Below are positions 26,604-34,681 of a stretch of DNA of 64,000 bases, piece by piece. The position numbers were made by a program, and so were the translations under genes. The stretch comes from Sphingomonas melonis (GTDB lineage: Bacteria; Pseudomonadota; Alphaproteobacteria; Sphingomonadales; Sphingomonadaceae), in NCBI RefSeq assembly GCF_013409985.1, contig NZ_JACCBY010000001.1, positions 806,001 through 870,000 on the forward strand. Reading direction: 5' to 3'. Numbering within the stretch: position 1 is the first letter of the stretch; every line of letters begins with the position of its first letter. The notes below the pieces were generated by a model, which worked only from the letters and a program-made list of their open reading frames with translations, had not been told where the DNA came from and did no database searches.

Positions 26604-26756
26604 ATGACCAAGAACCGATACCTCGTTAACGCACTCGGCGGATCGATTGCCGCCGCAGTGGGTGGTCTTGCCGGCTGGTGGTTGGAGAGTCGCTCACGCG
26701 AGCCAGAGCAGGAGGAACGCACCCGTGTTCGCTTGCGTCGGTGGCAGCTACGCTGA
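26604..26756 (+). CDS. Possible small membrane protein
   Basis: 50 residues: a short basic start, one hydrophobic Gly/Ala-rich segment (LGGSIAAAVGGLAGWWL), then a charged tail. GGAG precedes the ATG, and its stop shares a base with the start of the next gene (TGATG). These two facts are the only support. No family is recognised. Confidence 0.35.
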   Translation: MTKNRYLVNALGGSIAAAVGGLAGWWLESRSREPEQEERTRVRLRRWQLR

Positions 26757-27625
26757 TGCGCATCCACCATCTGAACTGTGGCACCTGCTGCCCAATCGGC
26801 GGACGCGCCTTCGACGGCCGCAGCGATGGCATTTACGGCGCGCTAGTTTGTCATTGCCTGCTGATCGAGACCAATGCCGGGTTGGTGTTGGTCGATACGG
26901 GCTTTGGCAAGAAGGACGTGGATCATCCCAGACGGAGGCTGTCGCCCTTCTTTCTCGGGCTGAACAATCCTCAGCTTCGATCTGAGGAAACTGCTATCGC
27001 GCAGGTGCGGGCGCTCGGCTTTGATCCGAACGACATACGGCACATCATTGTCACCCACCTCGACTTCGATCATGCCGGGGGACTGGAAGATTTCCCCAAC
27101 GCGGCTGTGCATGTCACGGCCCGCGAGAAGGAGGTGGCAGACCAGAAGCAGGGCGGCGCCTTTGTCGGCAATAAGCGCTATCGGCCCGGGCAGTGGGATG
27201 GTGTCAACGACTGGCGCCTGTATCCCCTTGGTGGGGGCGACCGTTGGTTCGGGTTCGACACGGTGCGCTCGCTGGAGGGGCTGCCGCCGGAGGTCCTCTT
27301 GGTGCCGCTTCCAGGGCATACCTGGGGGCACACCGGGGTCGCGGTGCAGGAGGACGGCGGCAAGTGGCTGTTCTATGCAGCCGATGCATATTTCTATCGT
27401 GGAGAGATCGGCGGCAGGCATTATGCATGCACACCTGGGCTACGCGGGTATCAGCGGCTGATGCAGGTCGATGCCGTCGCACGGCTGACAAATCTTGAAC
27501 GGCTTCGTCGATTAGACGTCGAGCACGGTGACGAAATACGGATATTCTGCGCCCACGATGTCGTAGAGTACGAGTTGCTTGCCGGTCGCTCTCACAAAGC
27601 CATGCTGTCCAAAGGACCAGCATAG
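26756..27625 (+). CDS. MBL-fold metallohydrolase (lactonase-like)
   Basis: 289 residues of metallo-beta-lactamase fold. The zinc motif HLDFDH (residues 101-106) is followed by AGG, with the later ligands in LPGHTWGHTG, the Asp in AADAYFY, and CAHD near the C-terminus. The layout resembles the AttM/AiiB group of N-acyl-homoserine lactone hydrolases, but many substrates are known in this family and nothing here fixes one. No signal peptide. The start at 26756 gives the usual short N-terminus; the frame extends upstream to 26678 without a good start. It is coupled to a possible 50-residue protein upstream. Confidence 0.75.
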   Translation: MRIHHLNCGTCCPIGGRAFDGRSDGIYGALVCHCLLIETNAGLVLVDTGFGKKDVDHPRRRLSPFFLGLNNPQLRSEETAIAQVRALGFDPNDIRHIIVTHLDFDHAGGLEDFPNAAVHVTAREKEVADQKQGGAFVGNKRYRPGQWDGVNDWRLYPLGGGDRWFGFDTVRSLEGLPPEVLLVPLPGHTWGHTGVAVQEDGGKWLFYAADAYFYRGEIGGRHYACTPGLRGYQRLMQVDAVARLTNLERLRRLDVEHGDEIRIFCAHDVVEYELLAGRSHKAMLSKGPA

Positions 27626-27721
27626 CGCGAGCGTCCGCCATTTGGTTCTTCAACGAATTCGAACCGTCACAGCGTATCGATGGCGAATGCGCCTCTTTTC
27701 GAAGGCAGCCTTGCCGGCACG

Positions 27722-27985
27722 TCACCGGATCGCGATAGAGGCGACGGCACGCTTTGCGGCAAGTTCGTCGGTCTCGTTGGGGTTGAAGGGGCTGCCGTGC
27801 CATTGACGTAGCTGTTGGTGTTCTTCGTGAGTCGGGTCGCTCATCGCCTCGCGGAACAACTCATAGGCGGCAATGCCGCCGACAGTTCAGGCGGGCAGCA
27901 TCGTTCTCCGGCAACGAAGCACGGATAGTTGGCATCTTGCCCGCGCGGTTCGACTGCCTCAACGACAATGGTGTGCTGCGGCTCC
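27722..27985 (-). pseudogene. Remnant of a plasmid pRiA4b ORF-3 family gene
   Basis: In the minus strand the end of this family can be read in two frames. HTIVVEAVEP...YPCFVAGERCCPPE is in one frame; GGIAAYELFREAMSDPTHEEH and a C-terminal tail follow in another. The frame changes near 27886. The 5' part is missing and an IS3 element begins about 50 bases upstream, at 28037. The parent is probably a small protein of unknown function often seen on plasmids and beside transposons. It is not expected to be functional. Confidence 0.6.
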
Positions 27986-28036
27986 GTCAGATTAAATGCA
28001 CCAGCTGGTAATCTGAAGAGGGTAGGGCAAGCGTAT

Positions 28037-28061
28037 TGAACCGCCCCGGGTTTGTCGGAGG
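28037..28061 (+). repeat. Left inverted repeat of the IS3 element
   Basis: Matches the reverse complement of 29332-29356 at 24 of 25 positions. Starts with TG, as expected for IS3 termini. Confidence 0.85.
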
Positions 28062-28089
28062 CTCCAACTCCTGAGAAGGTGGAGCCTGT

Positions 28090-28416
28090 ATGAGCAAGAC
28101 GACGAACAAGTTTGCGCCCGAGGTCCGCGAGCGAGCGGTACGGATGGTGCTGGATCACGAGCGCGATTACCGATCGCGATGGGCAGCGGTGGTTTCCATC
28201 GCGGAGAAGATCGGCTGCGTGCCGCAGACGCTGCATGAGTGGGTAAAGAAGGCCGAGGTGAACAGCGGCAAGCGCGCTGGCGTTCCGACCGAGGTCGCTG
28301 ACAAGATGAAGGCGCTGGAGCGTGAAGTCCGCGAGCTGCGCCAGGCCAACGAGATCCTGCGCAAGGCATCCGCGTGTTTTGCCCAGGCGGAGCTCAACCG
28401 CCCGTTCCGGCGATGA
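28090..28416 (+). CDS. IS3 transposase OrfA
   Basis: 108 residues: a helix-turn-helix domain ([16 protein letters not shown] ... [12 protein letters not shown]) followed by a leucine-zipper-like helix ([18 protein letters not shown]). This is the DNA-binding half of an IS3-type transposase. AAGGTGGAG lies just before the ATG. The stop overlaps the orfB ATG (ATGA at 28413). Normally OrfAB is made by ribosomal frameshifting; no clear slippery A-run is visible. Confidence 0.85.
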   Translation: MSKTTNKFAPEVRERAVRMVLDHERDYRSRWAAVVSIAEKIGCVPQTLHEWVKKAEVNSGKRAGVPTEVADKMKALEREVRELRQANEILRKASACFAQAELNRPFRR

Positions 28417-29317
28417 TCGCCTTCATCGACGATCACCGCGATGTCTATGGGTCGAGCCGATCTGCCGCGTTTTGCCGATCGCCCCATCGACGTATTTCGA
28501 GCGCGTCGCGCAGCGACAGGATCCAATGCGCCTGTCGGCGCGGGCGCAGCGGGATCAGGCTCTCAAGCCCGAGGTGGCGCGCGTGTTCGCCGAGAACTTT
28601 GCGGTCTACGGCGTGCGCAAGGTGTGGCGGCAGATGATGCGCGAGGGCTTTCCGGTCGCCCGCTGCACCATCGAGCGGCTGATGCGCGACATGGGTTTGC
28701 AGGGCGTGATCCGGGGAAAGCCGGTTCGCACGACGATGAGCGACAAGGCAGCGCCGTGCCCGCTGGATCACGTCAACCGCAGGTTCTACGCGCCAGCGCC
28801 GAACATGCTGTGGGTGTCGGACTTCACCTACGTCGCGACTTGGGCAGGCTTCGTCTACGTCGCCTTCGTCATCGATACCTACGCCAGGCGGATCGTGGGG
28901 TGGCGGGCCAGCAGAACGGCGCATGCAAGCTTCGTCCTCGATGCCCTGGAGCAGGCTCTCCATGACCGCCGGCCGACCCATCGGGGCGGCCTCATCCATC
29001 ATAGCGACCGCGGGTCGCAATACGTGTCTATCAAGTACACCGAGCGCCTCGCCGAAGCCGGGATCGAGCCATCAGTCGGCAGCGTCGGCGACAGCTACGA
29101 CAACGCTTTGGCCGAGACGATCAACGGCCTCTACAAGGCCGAGGTGATCCACAGGCGTGGGCCGTGGCGCAGCTTTCAAGCCGTCGAATATGCCACGCTC
29201 GAATGGGTCGACTGGTTCAACCATCGTCGCCTGCTCGAACCCATCGGCAATATCCCGCCTGCCGAAGCCGAAGAGCGCTATTATGCTGCCGCTGAGAACC
29301 TGGATATGGCAGCGTAA
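28413..29317 (+). pseudogene. IS3 transposase OrfB, frameshifted
   Basis: Integrase-core (DDE) half of the transposase. VSDFTYV, HSDRGSQY and DNALAETING supply the catalytic Asp, Asp and Glu. The N-terminus [13 protein letters not shown] is read in one frame, and [15 protein letters not shown] onward in another. One G appears to be missing from the G-run at 28449-28451 (family sequence would need GGGG). The downstream frame is otherwise complete to its stop. Either a real inactivating deletion or a homopolymer error. Confidence 0.75.
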
Positions 29318-29331
29318 CTCACAACCCATGG

Positions 29332-29356
29332 CCTCCGGCAAACCCGGGGCGGTTCA
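29332..29356 (-). repeat. Right inverted repeat of the IS3 element
   Basis: Partner of the left repeat at 28037-28061. It follows the orfB stop by 14 bases and ends in CA. Confidence 0.85.
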
Positions 29357-29704
29357 GAGAGTTAATCGCCCGGACCTGCCTCGGTGTCGGGTAAATTCTG
29401 CCAGCTCTATCTTCCATCCTTTATTGACATCCAGGAAGAATGTTTATGCGCTTAGATCTCAGCGTCGGGATGAACGAATGCCCGATGTTGGGAAGCAGGA
29501 AAAGTGCTGCGAATGGCCGTTTCTGGGTCCAGCCCGCCGAATGGGCATAGTGTTGCGCGATCGATGAGGTCGTCCTAAGGGCAAATCGCTGCGAAAAACG
29601 GCGGCGTGGTTGCGACCACCCCCGCGCATACGCCGGCCAAAAGCCGGCCAGCGGCTCCACTGATGTCGATGCGGGCAGCCCGCGAGACCAAGGAGCGCTT
29701 ACAA
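29357..29704. other. Intergenic region with a dispersed-repeat copy
   Basis: 348 bases without a supported gene. A well-preserved copy of the dispersed repeat lies at about 29469-29530 (GATGAACGAATGCCCGATGT ... GAATGGCCGTTTCTGGGTCC). AAGGAG near 29690 is the binding site for the monooxygenase gene. Confidence 0.5.
29467..29532 (+). repeat. Dispersed intergenic repeat copy
   Basis: Two-part unit: ATGAACGAATGCCCGATGTT...GGG, about 20 bases, then GAATGGCCGTTTCTGGGTCC. Related copies occur at 26395-26462, 40868-40922, 46735-46790 and 49757-49815, with half-copies elsewhere. Confidence 0.55.
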
Positions 29705-30814
29705 ATGCGAGAAGACGTCACCATCATCGGCGCCGGGCTAGGCGGCTTGGTGCTTGCCGGCATGTTGCATCGGCACGGGATCGAGGTCGCCGTGTACGAA
29801 GGGGAGGCGTCGGCGGATGCGCGGGCCCAGGGCGGGCTGCTTGACCTTCACGAGCATAGCGGGCAGCGGGCGGTGCGTGAGCTGGGTCTGTACGGCAAAT
29901 TCCTGACGCTGGTGCGGCCGGGCGAGGATGCAAAGCGGGTCGTGGACCGCGAAGCCACGGTGCTGCTCGACCGACCGGGCAACGCTGCCTCGGCCCGGCC
30001 GGAGATTGATCGCGGCGAGCTACGCCAGATGCTGCTGAGCACTTTACCGCCGGGTGTCGTGCGGTGGGGGCATAAGGTCTCTTCGGTTCGTGCGACAGGA
30101 TCTAGTCGCCACACGGTGGCGTTCGCGAATGGCTCGGCCGTCGAGACGATGCTGTTGGTTGGCGCGGACGGCGCATGGTCCCGGGTGCGCCCGCTCCTTA
30201 CCGATGCTAGCCCCGCCTATACCGGCACCTACTTTCTCGAGCTGCATCTCGGGCCCGACGATCCTCGCGCGCATGCTGCTGCGGCGGTGATCGGGTCGGG
30301 TACGCTGATGGCGGTGGCACCCAACCAGGGAATCCTGGCGCATCGCAATGCCGACGGCAGCATCCACACCTACGTCGCGGTGAGCCGACCAGAGGCTTGC
30401 GCAACCGCGGACGTGCTAACCGCGACCGCGCGCATGGCGACTCTGTTCGACGGCTGGGCACCGTCACTTCGCGCGCTCATCGCAAGCGACGGAGTGCCTG
30501 TCATCCGCTCCATCTATGCGTTGCCCTCGTCGCTCACCTGGCGGCGAAAGCCAGGAGTGACGCTGCTCGGCGACGCGGCGCACCTCATGTCACCGTTCGC
30601 CGGCGAGGGTGCGAACCTGGCCATGCTCGATGGCGCCGAACTCGCGCGCGCTTTGATAAGCCATCCTGATAATCATGAAGCTGCTTTAGCGGCCTATGAG
30701 AATGAGCTGTTCGCGCGCAGCCATCCGGTCGCGTACCTCAGCGCCAGCAATCTCGCGCGCTTCTTTGGGCCGGACGCGCTAATGAGCGTAGTGGGCCTGT
30801 TCGCGAACCAATGA
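29705..30814 (+). CDS. TetX-like FAD-dependent monooxygenase
   Basis: 369 residues. The N-terminal Rossmann motif is GAGLGGLVLAG. GGLLDLHEHSGQRAV follows the FAD-binding strand and closely matches the GGTLDLH..SGQ segment of TetX. The second FAD motif is GDAAHLMSPFAGEGANLAM. This is a flavin hydroxylase of the family that includes the tetracycline-inactivating TetX enzymes; sequence alone does not show that tetracyclines are a substrate. Start at 29705 has AAGGAG nine bases upstream; the open frame goes back to 29606. It is a single-gene unit beside an IS3 element, so recent transfer is possible. Confidence 0.8.
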   Translation: MREDVTIIGAGLGGLVLAGMLHRHGIEVAVYEGEASADARAQGGLLDLHEHSGQRAVRELGLYGKFLTLVRPGEDAKRVVDREATVLLDRPGNAASARPEIDRGELRQMLLSTLPPGVVRWGHKVSSVRATGSSRHTVAFANGSAVETMLLVGADGAWSRVRPLLTDASPAYTGTYFLELHLGPDDPRAHAAAAVIGSGTLMAVAPNQGILAHRNADGSIHTYVAVSRPEACATADVLTATARMATLFDGWAPSLRALIASDGVPVIRSIYALPSSLTWRRKPGVTLLGDAAHLMSPFAGEGANLAMLDGAELARALISHPDNHEAALAAYENELFARSHPVAYLSASNLARFFGPDALMSVVGLFANQ

Positions 30815-31061
30815 ACGGATGTCGGGTCTTGGGGAGCGTCGATCCCGCTTTGAACGACCACAAGTGGGTCTCCGCAGCCGCGGAGCGGCTGACCGCCGCC
30901 TGACCGATCTTGGCCAGCCCCAGTACCGTTGCATCCCGAAACTCGCTGGCTAGCGAAAGCGGATGCCCCGAACGCCGGTGGGTACGATCGGCGCGGTCAC
31001 GTTCGTAATCGCGACCGTTGGCGAGGCGATGTTTTGGTGAGCCACCTCGGTGTTCGCTGTG
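30815..31061. other. Intergenic region with half-copy of the repeat
   Basis: Contains GAACGACCACAAGTGGGTCT at 30852-30871, followed by GCCGCGGAGCGGC, a half-copy of the dispersed repeat. No gene is supported. Confidence 0.5.
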
Positions 31062-32120
31062 TCAAGCGCGAGCGATGGCTTCAACCCAACTACCCAGCTG
31101 CGATTGCTCGATGTCCGTTGTGTTAAAGACCACAATGGTTTCACTCCGGTCAAGCCGATGCGAGATGAGCGCGCGATACCCTTGGATTTTACCTATCTCC
31201 CAAGCCCAAAGGGTGCCGTCGATCGATTTTATGCGCCCGCCAAGAGCATAATTCTCGTCCGGCCATCGGACCATCGTAAGATTACGCCGGGAGGCGGCAC
31301 CAAGGAGCGGGCCGTGAAAGATACCGTGTGCCGCACGCACCGCGTCACCTAAGGTACTGGCCGTGTTGCCACTTGCGGCAATGAACGACGGGTTTGGAGC
31401 CATCTTACGTACCGGTGGCAATCCACTGCTGTAAGCAGCAGCCAGCTTCGGCATCAGAGGCTGGTTTGGTTGCACGAACTCGGTAGCGGACATGCCGAGT
31501 GGGTGAAGGGTCTGCTTTGCGACGACTTGTGCGAATGCCTCACCGGTCAGCCGTTCGAGGATCGCCGCAACGATCGCCCAGTTTATAGCTCCGTAGTCCC
31601 ATCCCTTTCCGGGCGCGAACAGCAGATCGCCACCACCGAAGCGCGACACCATAGACGCTGCGCTAGCGTCCGTTGTCCGCAAAGCTGGCTCATTCGCAAG
31701 CTGGCGGGTCAATAAATCAGGGATGCCGCTGGTGTTTGACAGCACATGCTTCAACAGCACCTGCTCGCCGGTATCGTGCCGGAAATCCGGGAGATACGCC
31801 GTGATTGGGGCATCAAGGGACAATTGCTTCTGTTCAACGAGGCGAAGCACTGTGACGCTCGCCAGCCACTTTGATGCAGAGCCCCATTTGAACTGGGTGG
31901 CGGGTGAGATGGCCTTACCTGCTTCGACATCGGCCATGCCGACATACCGGGCATGCGCCATGGTTCCGCCTCGGGCGTAGGCGAATGCGCCATTGAAGCC
32001 GAGCGGTAGCGGCATTGCGTCAATGGCAGCACGCTTTGCGGCTGACGATGGTTCCGCTGCGAACGCGGTTGTTGCGCCGAACGCGAGGCCGCTTGCCATG
32101 AGCATACGTCTATCGATCAT
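31062..32120 (-). CDS. Beta-lactamase-like serine hydrolase, exported
   Basis: 352 residues. A twin-arginine-type signal (Asp-Arg-Arg-Met-Leu-Met-Ala-Ser-Gly, ending AFAAEP) predicts export of the folded protein. The nucleophile motif SxxK appears as Ser-Ala-Ser-Lys in WGSASKWLAS. The second motif, normally Tyr-x-Asn, reads Tyr-Gly-Ala in WDYGAINW, so the usual Asn is absent. Overall it is a class C beta-lactamase/DD-peptidase/esterase-type protein. The start at 32120 has AGGGG seven bases upstream; the longer frame begins at 32147. The substrate is probably an ester or amide; beta-lactam hydrolysis is not implied. Confidence 0.75.
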   Translation of the reverse strand: MIDRRMLMASGLAFGATTAFAAEPSSAAKRAAIDAMPLPLGFNGAFAYARGGTMAHARYVGMADVEAGKAISPATQFKWGSASKWLASVTVLRLVEQKQLSLDAPITAYLPDFRHDTGEQVLLKHVLSNTSGIPDLLTRQLANEPALRTTDASAASMVSRFGGGDLLFAPGKGWDYGAINWAIVAAILERLTGEAFAQVVAKQTLHPLGMSATEFVQPNQPLMPKLAAAYSSGLPPVRKMAPNPSFIAASGNTASTLGDAVRAAHGIFHGPLLGAASRRNLTMVRWPDENYALGGRIKSIDGTLWAWEIGKIQGYRALISHRLDRSETIVVFNTTDIEQSQLGSWVEAIARA

Positions 32121-32283
32121 GTCGTTCCCCTGTCGGGCCAGGGACATATGCGAACCATACCTTCCCGGCCATCCTTTCTCGAAACACCATTTTTTCAGGA
32201 AAGTTGGCAGGGCCGAGGCTCAGCACCTCTCAGGCTGGCACTATGAATGGATGGCAGAAGATGGGGAGACAAAAAGAGATCGC

Positions 32284-32303
32284 GAATGACCGAATGTGGG
32301 TCT
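32284..32303 (+). repeat. Half-copy of the dispersed repeat
   Basis: GAATGACCGAATGTGGGTCT in the gap between the serine hydrolase and the GH1-RmlD gene. It matches the second half of the repeat unit. Confidence 0.5.
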
Positions 32304-32362
32304 CGCGCCGCTGTGGATACCTGTCGGATCTTTAGTGACGGGGGTACCGACACAAGCATCTG

Positions 32363-34534
32363 TCAAGCAGCCCTCAGGTTCGCGCAATTTCGATCCAGAT
32401 CATCTGCAAAGGATTTTATGCCCTGACCAAGGCTTCCGAGTACTGCGCAGCGTTCGCTCGCTAGACCGACTTGAAGTGGTCGCGCTGCTGTCCAGCCTAA
32501 AGAGGCTCCGGCAACCCCGTCAATCAACCTTTCATCTAGCCCGACTGCTTTAGCGACCCGACGAGCAAAGATAGCCCAGCTCACTGCATCCGCCCCTGCC
32601 AGGTGACAAAGGCCTTCTGTCCCGTCGATCAGCAGATCCAACGCAGCATCGACTAACGCCGGTACAAACGTGGGACTGACGACATGGTCCTCAGCCGCTC
32701 GAAAACACCGTCCGTTTGACAGCGCATCGACGACGGCGATCGCGAAATTATAGCGATCCTGAGCCGAGTAAAACGCAGCAGTTCTTACCGTAAGTGCTCC
32801 CGGAAGGCCTATGCATCCTTCCTCCATGGCCGCCTTGCTACGACCATAGGCGTTAAGTGGATTGGGCCTGTCGGTTTCGACGTACGGACGATCAGCGCAG
32901 CCATCGAATACCATATCGCTGGAGAAATTCAGGCTCGCTATACCACGATCAACGCAATGTTTTGTCAGTGCGATCGCTCCGGTCGCGTTCACCGCGTGGC
33001 AGGCTGCCTCATTGGCTTCAGCTTCATCGACGCGAACCCAGCCTGCTGCGTTGATCACCGCCCACGGCCTGATCTGATTGAGAGTGGCTCCGATCGCGTC
33101 GGGACGTTCGAGATCCAGCACGTCCCGACCAACGAGACGATGACCGATCCCGCGCCGGCGGCAAGCGCGCGCGAATGCCTGTCCCAGCGTGCCAGTAGCG
33201 CCGCAGATCAGCAGCGTCGGTGTGCTCACAGGCGTAGCACGAGAGCTTGGAGCCGTGGGATGGCTTAACGCCCTGTAGATCAGACGATCCGGTCTTCGCC
33301 ACCAACCCGGCTCCTGCGCCACCGGATGGCGCAGGGCGCTAGTAGGCAGGCCCTGCCACAGTGATGCCAAGGCAGTCGGGCGCGGCGTACCGGTCGCGAC
33401 GTCAAAGACGCCAGGCTCGTACACACCGGGGCGGGTGAGCAGCGTGTTCCAACCATGGGCCCCCAGCAGAGACCAGGCGGTGACCGCCTGAACATCGACA
33501 CCTTCGTCTCGCAAGGCGCAGCAGGTATCCCACGCCTCTGCAGCCCAGCGCAGCTGCTCCTCGCGAGTGCATCCGTTATGAACCTCGGTCACGGCAAGTG
33601 GCGTAGCATAGCGTTCCCAGGCTTCGCGCAGCGCGCCAGCGAGGCCCGCAGGCGCTGGATCAAGGATCCTTATCGCTTCAACGTCAGCGTAGCGCTGGCG
33701 AGCGTTGCCGCCATGCGTCTCGCGGGGGTACCTTTGCAGACGATGATCCAGAAAGCGATCACTCGTCAGATAGTGGTTTACGCCAATAACGTTGGGCGGA
33801 CATGGATCATCAGCGATACGGCGCAGGCGTTCTCCAAATCCGAGGCGATCAAGGCGACTCCAAAGCGGGTGGCCAGGCACAATTCGACCGAACAGGAGAT
33901 CCCAGCTAGCCCACCGGCGGACGTTGTCAAAAGCTGCTTGTTCGCCAAGGTTAAGGGTAGCGTATGTTCGGCCAAGGTCGTCCGTTTGGACGAGACGTGC
34001 TGCAGGGTTGATCCGGCGAACGGCACGCATTGCCGCCCTCGTCCCGTCAATCTGATTGAGCAATGCACGCCAGAATGACTTCTCATCGCGGGCATGAGGG
34101 TACCAATGACCATATAGCGCAGAAAATCGCGCCGTGGTCAGCGGCTCGTTGACCGGTGTCCAATCGTCAATCCATGGATAGCGCCTCACGACCTGATCCG
34201 CATAGCGACCAAGTCCGACCGCGAAGCTTTCGTCCAGAAGGTTCGTGTGGGATGGCCCGCTGCCGTGATGAGCAAGCCCGGCGATCGGACGGATGTTGAG
34301 TTCGCAGAGCTTGGATAACCGACTGTCCGTCCACGACCAATCAGCCTCTATCTTAGGATCCGGCGCAACCCGCTCCCAGAGGATTGGATAACGAATGGCA
34401 GTAAGGCCCAATGATGCGAAGAGCTCCAGATCGTTTAGGCGATCATGATGGCCGCTTAATCGCGTTTGATCTTGGTAGCCGCCTGATGTGCGATTGACGG
34501 TGCACTCCGGCCCGCCCCAAAGTTGCAGAACCAT
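32363..34534 (-). CDS. Glycoside hydrolase family 1 - RmlD-like reductase fusion
   Basis: 723 residues in two parts. Residues ~1-400 resemble a GH1 beta-glycosidase barrel, with the acid/base in PVNEP and a weak nucleophile segment TEVHNG in place of TENG. Residues ~435-720 are an RmlD-type (dTDP-4-dehydrorhamnose reductase) SDR, with GATGTLGQAFA and the Tyr-x3-Lys pair in YGRSK. The first part may bind or trim a sugar chain and the second may reduce a nucleotide sugar. The ATG has GGGAGG eight bases upstream. It is divergent from a glycosyltransferase-Glf fusion, so both probably serve one surface polysaccharide. Whether the degenerate GH1 part is active is unclear. Confidence 0.8.
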   Translation of the reverse strand: MVLQLWGGPECTVNRTSGGYQDQTRLSGHHDRLNDLELFASLGLTAIRYPILWERVAPDPKIEADWSWTDSRLSKLCELNIRPIAGLAHHGSGPSHTNLLDESFAVGLGRYADQVVRRYPWIDDWTPVNEPLTTARFSALYGHWYPHARDEKSFWRALLNQIDGTRAAMRAVRRINPAARLVQTDDLGRTYATLNLGEQAAFDNVRRWASWDLLFGRIVPGHPLWSRLDRLGFGERLRRIADDPCPPNVIGVNHYLTSDRFLDHRLQRYPRETHGGNARQRYADVEAIRILDPAPAGLAGALREAWERYATPLAVTEVHNGCTREEQLRWAAEAWDTCCALRDEGVDVQAVTAWSLLGAHGWNTLLTRPGVYEPGVFDVATGTPRPTALASLWQGLPTSALRHPVAQEPGWWRRPDRLIYRALSHPTAPSSRATPVSTPTLLICGATGTLGQAFARACRRRGIGHRLVGRDVLDLERPDAIGATLNQIRPWAVINAAGWVRVDEAEANEAACHAVNATGAIALTKHCVDRGIASLNFSSDMVFDGCADRPYVETDRPNPLNAYGRSKAAMEEGCIGLPGALTVRTAAFYSAQDRYNFAIAVVDALSNGRCFRAAEDHVVSPTFVPALVDAALDLLIDGTEGLCHLAGADAVSWAIFARRVAKAVGLDERLIDGVAGASLGWTAARPLQVGLASERCAVLGSLGQGIKSFADDLDRNCANLRAA

Positions 34535-34681
34535 GGATGTGCCCTCCCGTGCACCAAACGGGCACCCGCTCCCATCGTTCCTGCAATCGTCCTAATCTGC
34601 CGCAAGGATCAATCACTTAGCCGGAACTTGCCCCGATGCTCCCATGTTTCCCGATCGTAACAACATAAAAGGGGGACACCT
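34535..34681. promoter_or_regulatory. Divergent promoter region for the two sugar-fusion genes
   Basis: 147 bases between two opposite starts, each with a strong binding site at its edge (GGGAGG on the minus strand, AGGGGG on the plus). Promoter boxes cannot be assigned by eye. Confidence 0.4.

Larger units (their letters stand above)
28037..29356 (+). mobile_element. IS3-family insertion sequence
   Basis: 1320 bases bounded by 25-base inverted repeats with 24 matches, both beginning TGAACCGCCCCGGG. It carries orfA and orfB of an IS3-family transposase with the DDE residues in orfB. No target-site duplication is visible: GTAT precedes the left end and GAGA follows the right end. That suggests later rearrangement or deletion at one side. 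It lies beside a truncated pRiA4b ORF-3 gene. orfB carries a frameshift, so this copy is probably inactive. Confidence 0.85.
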
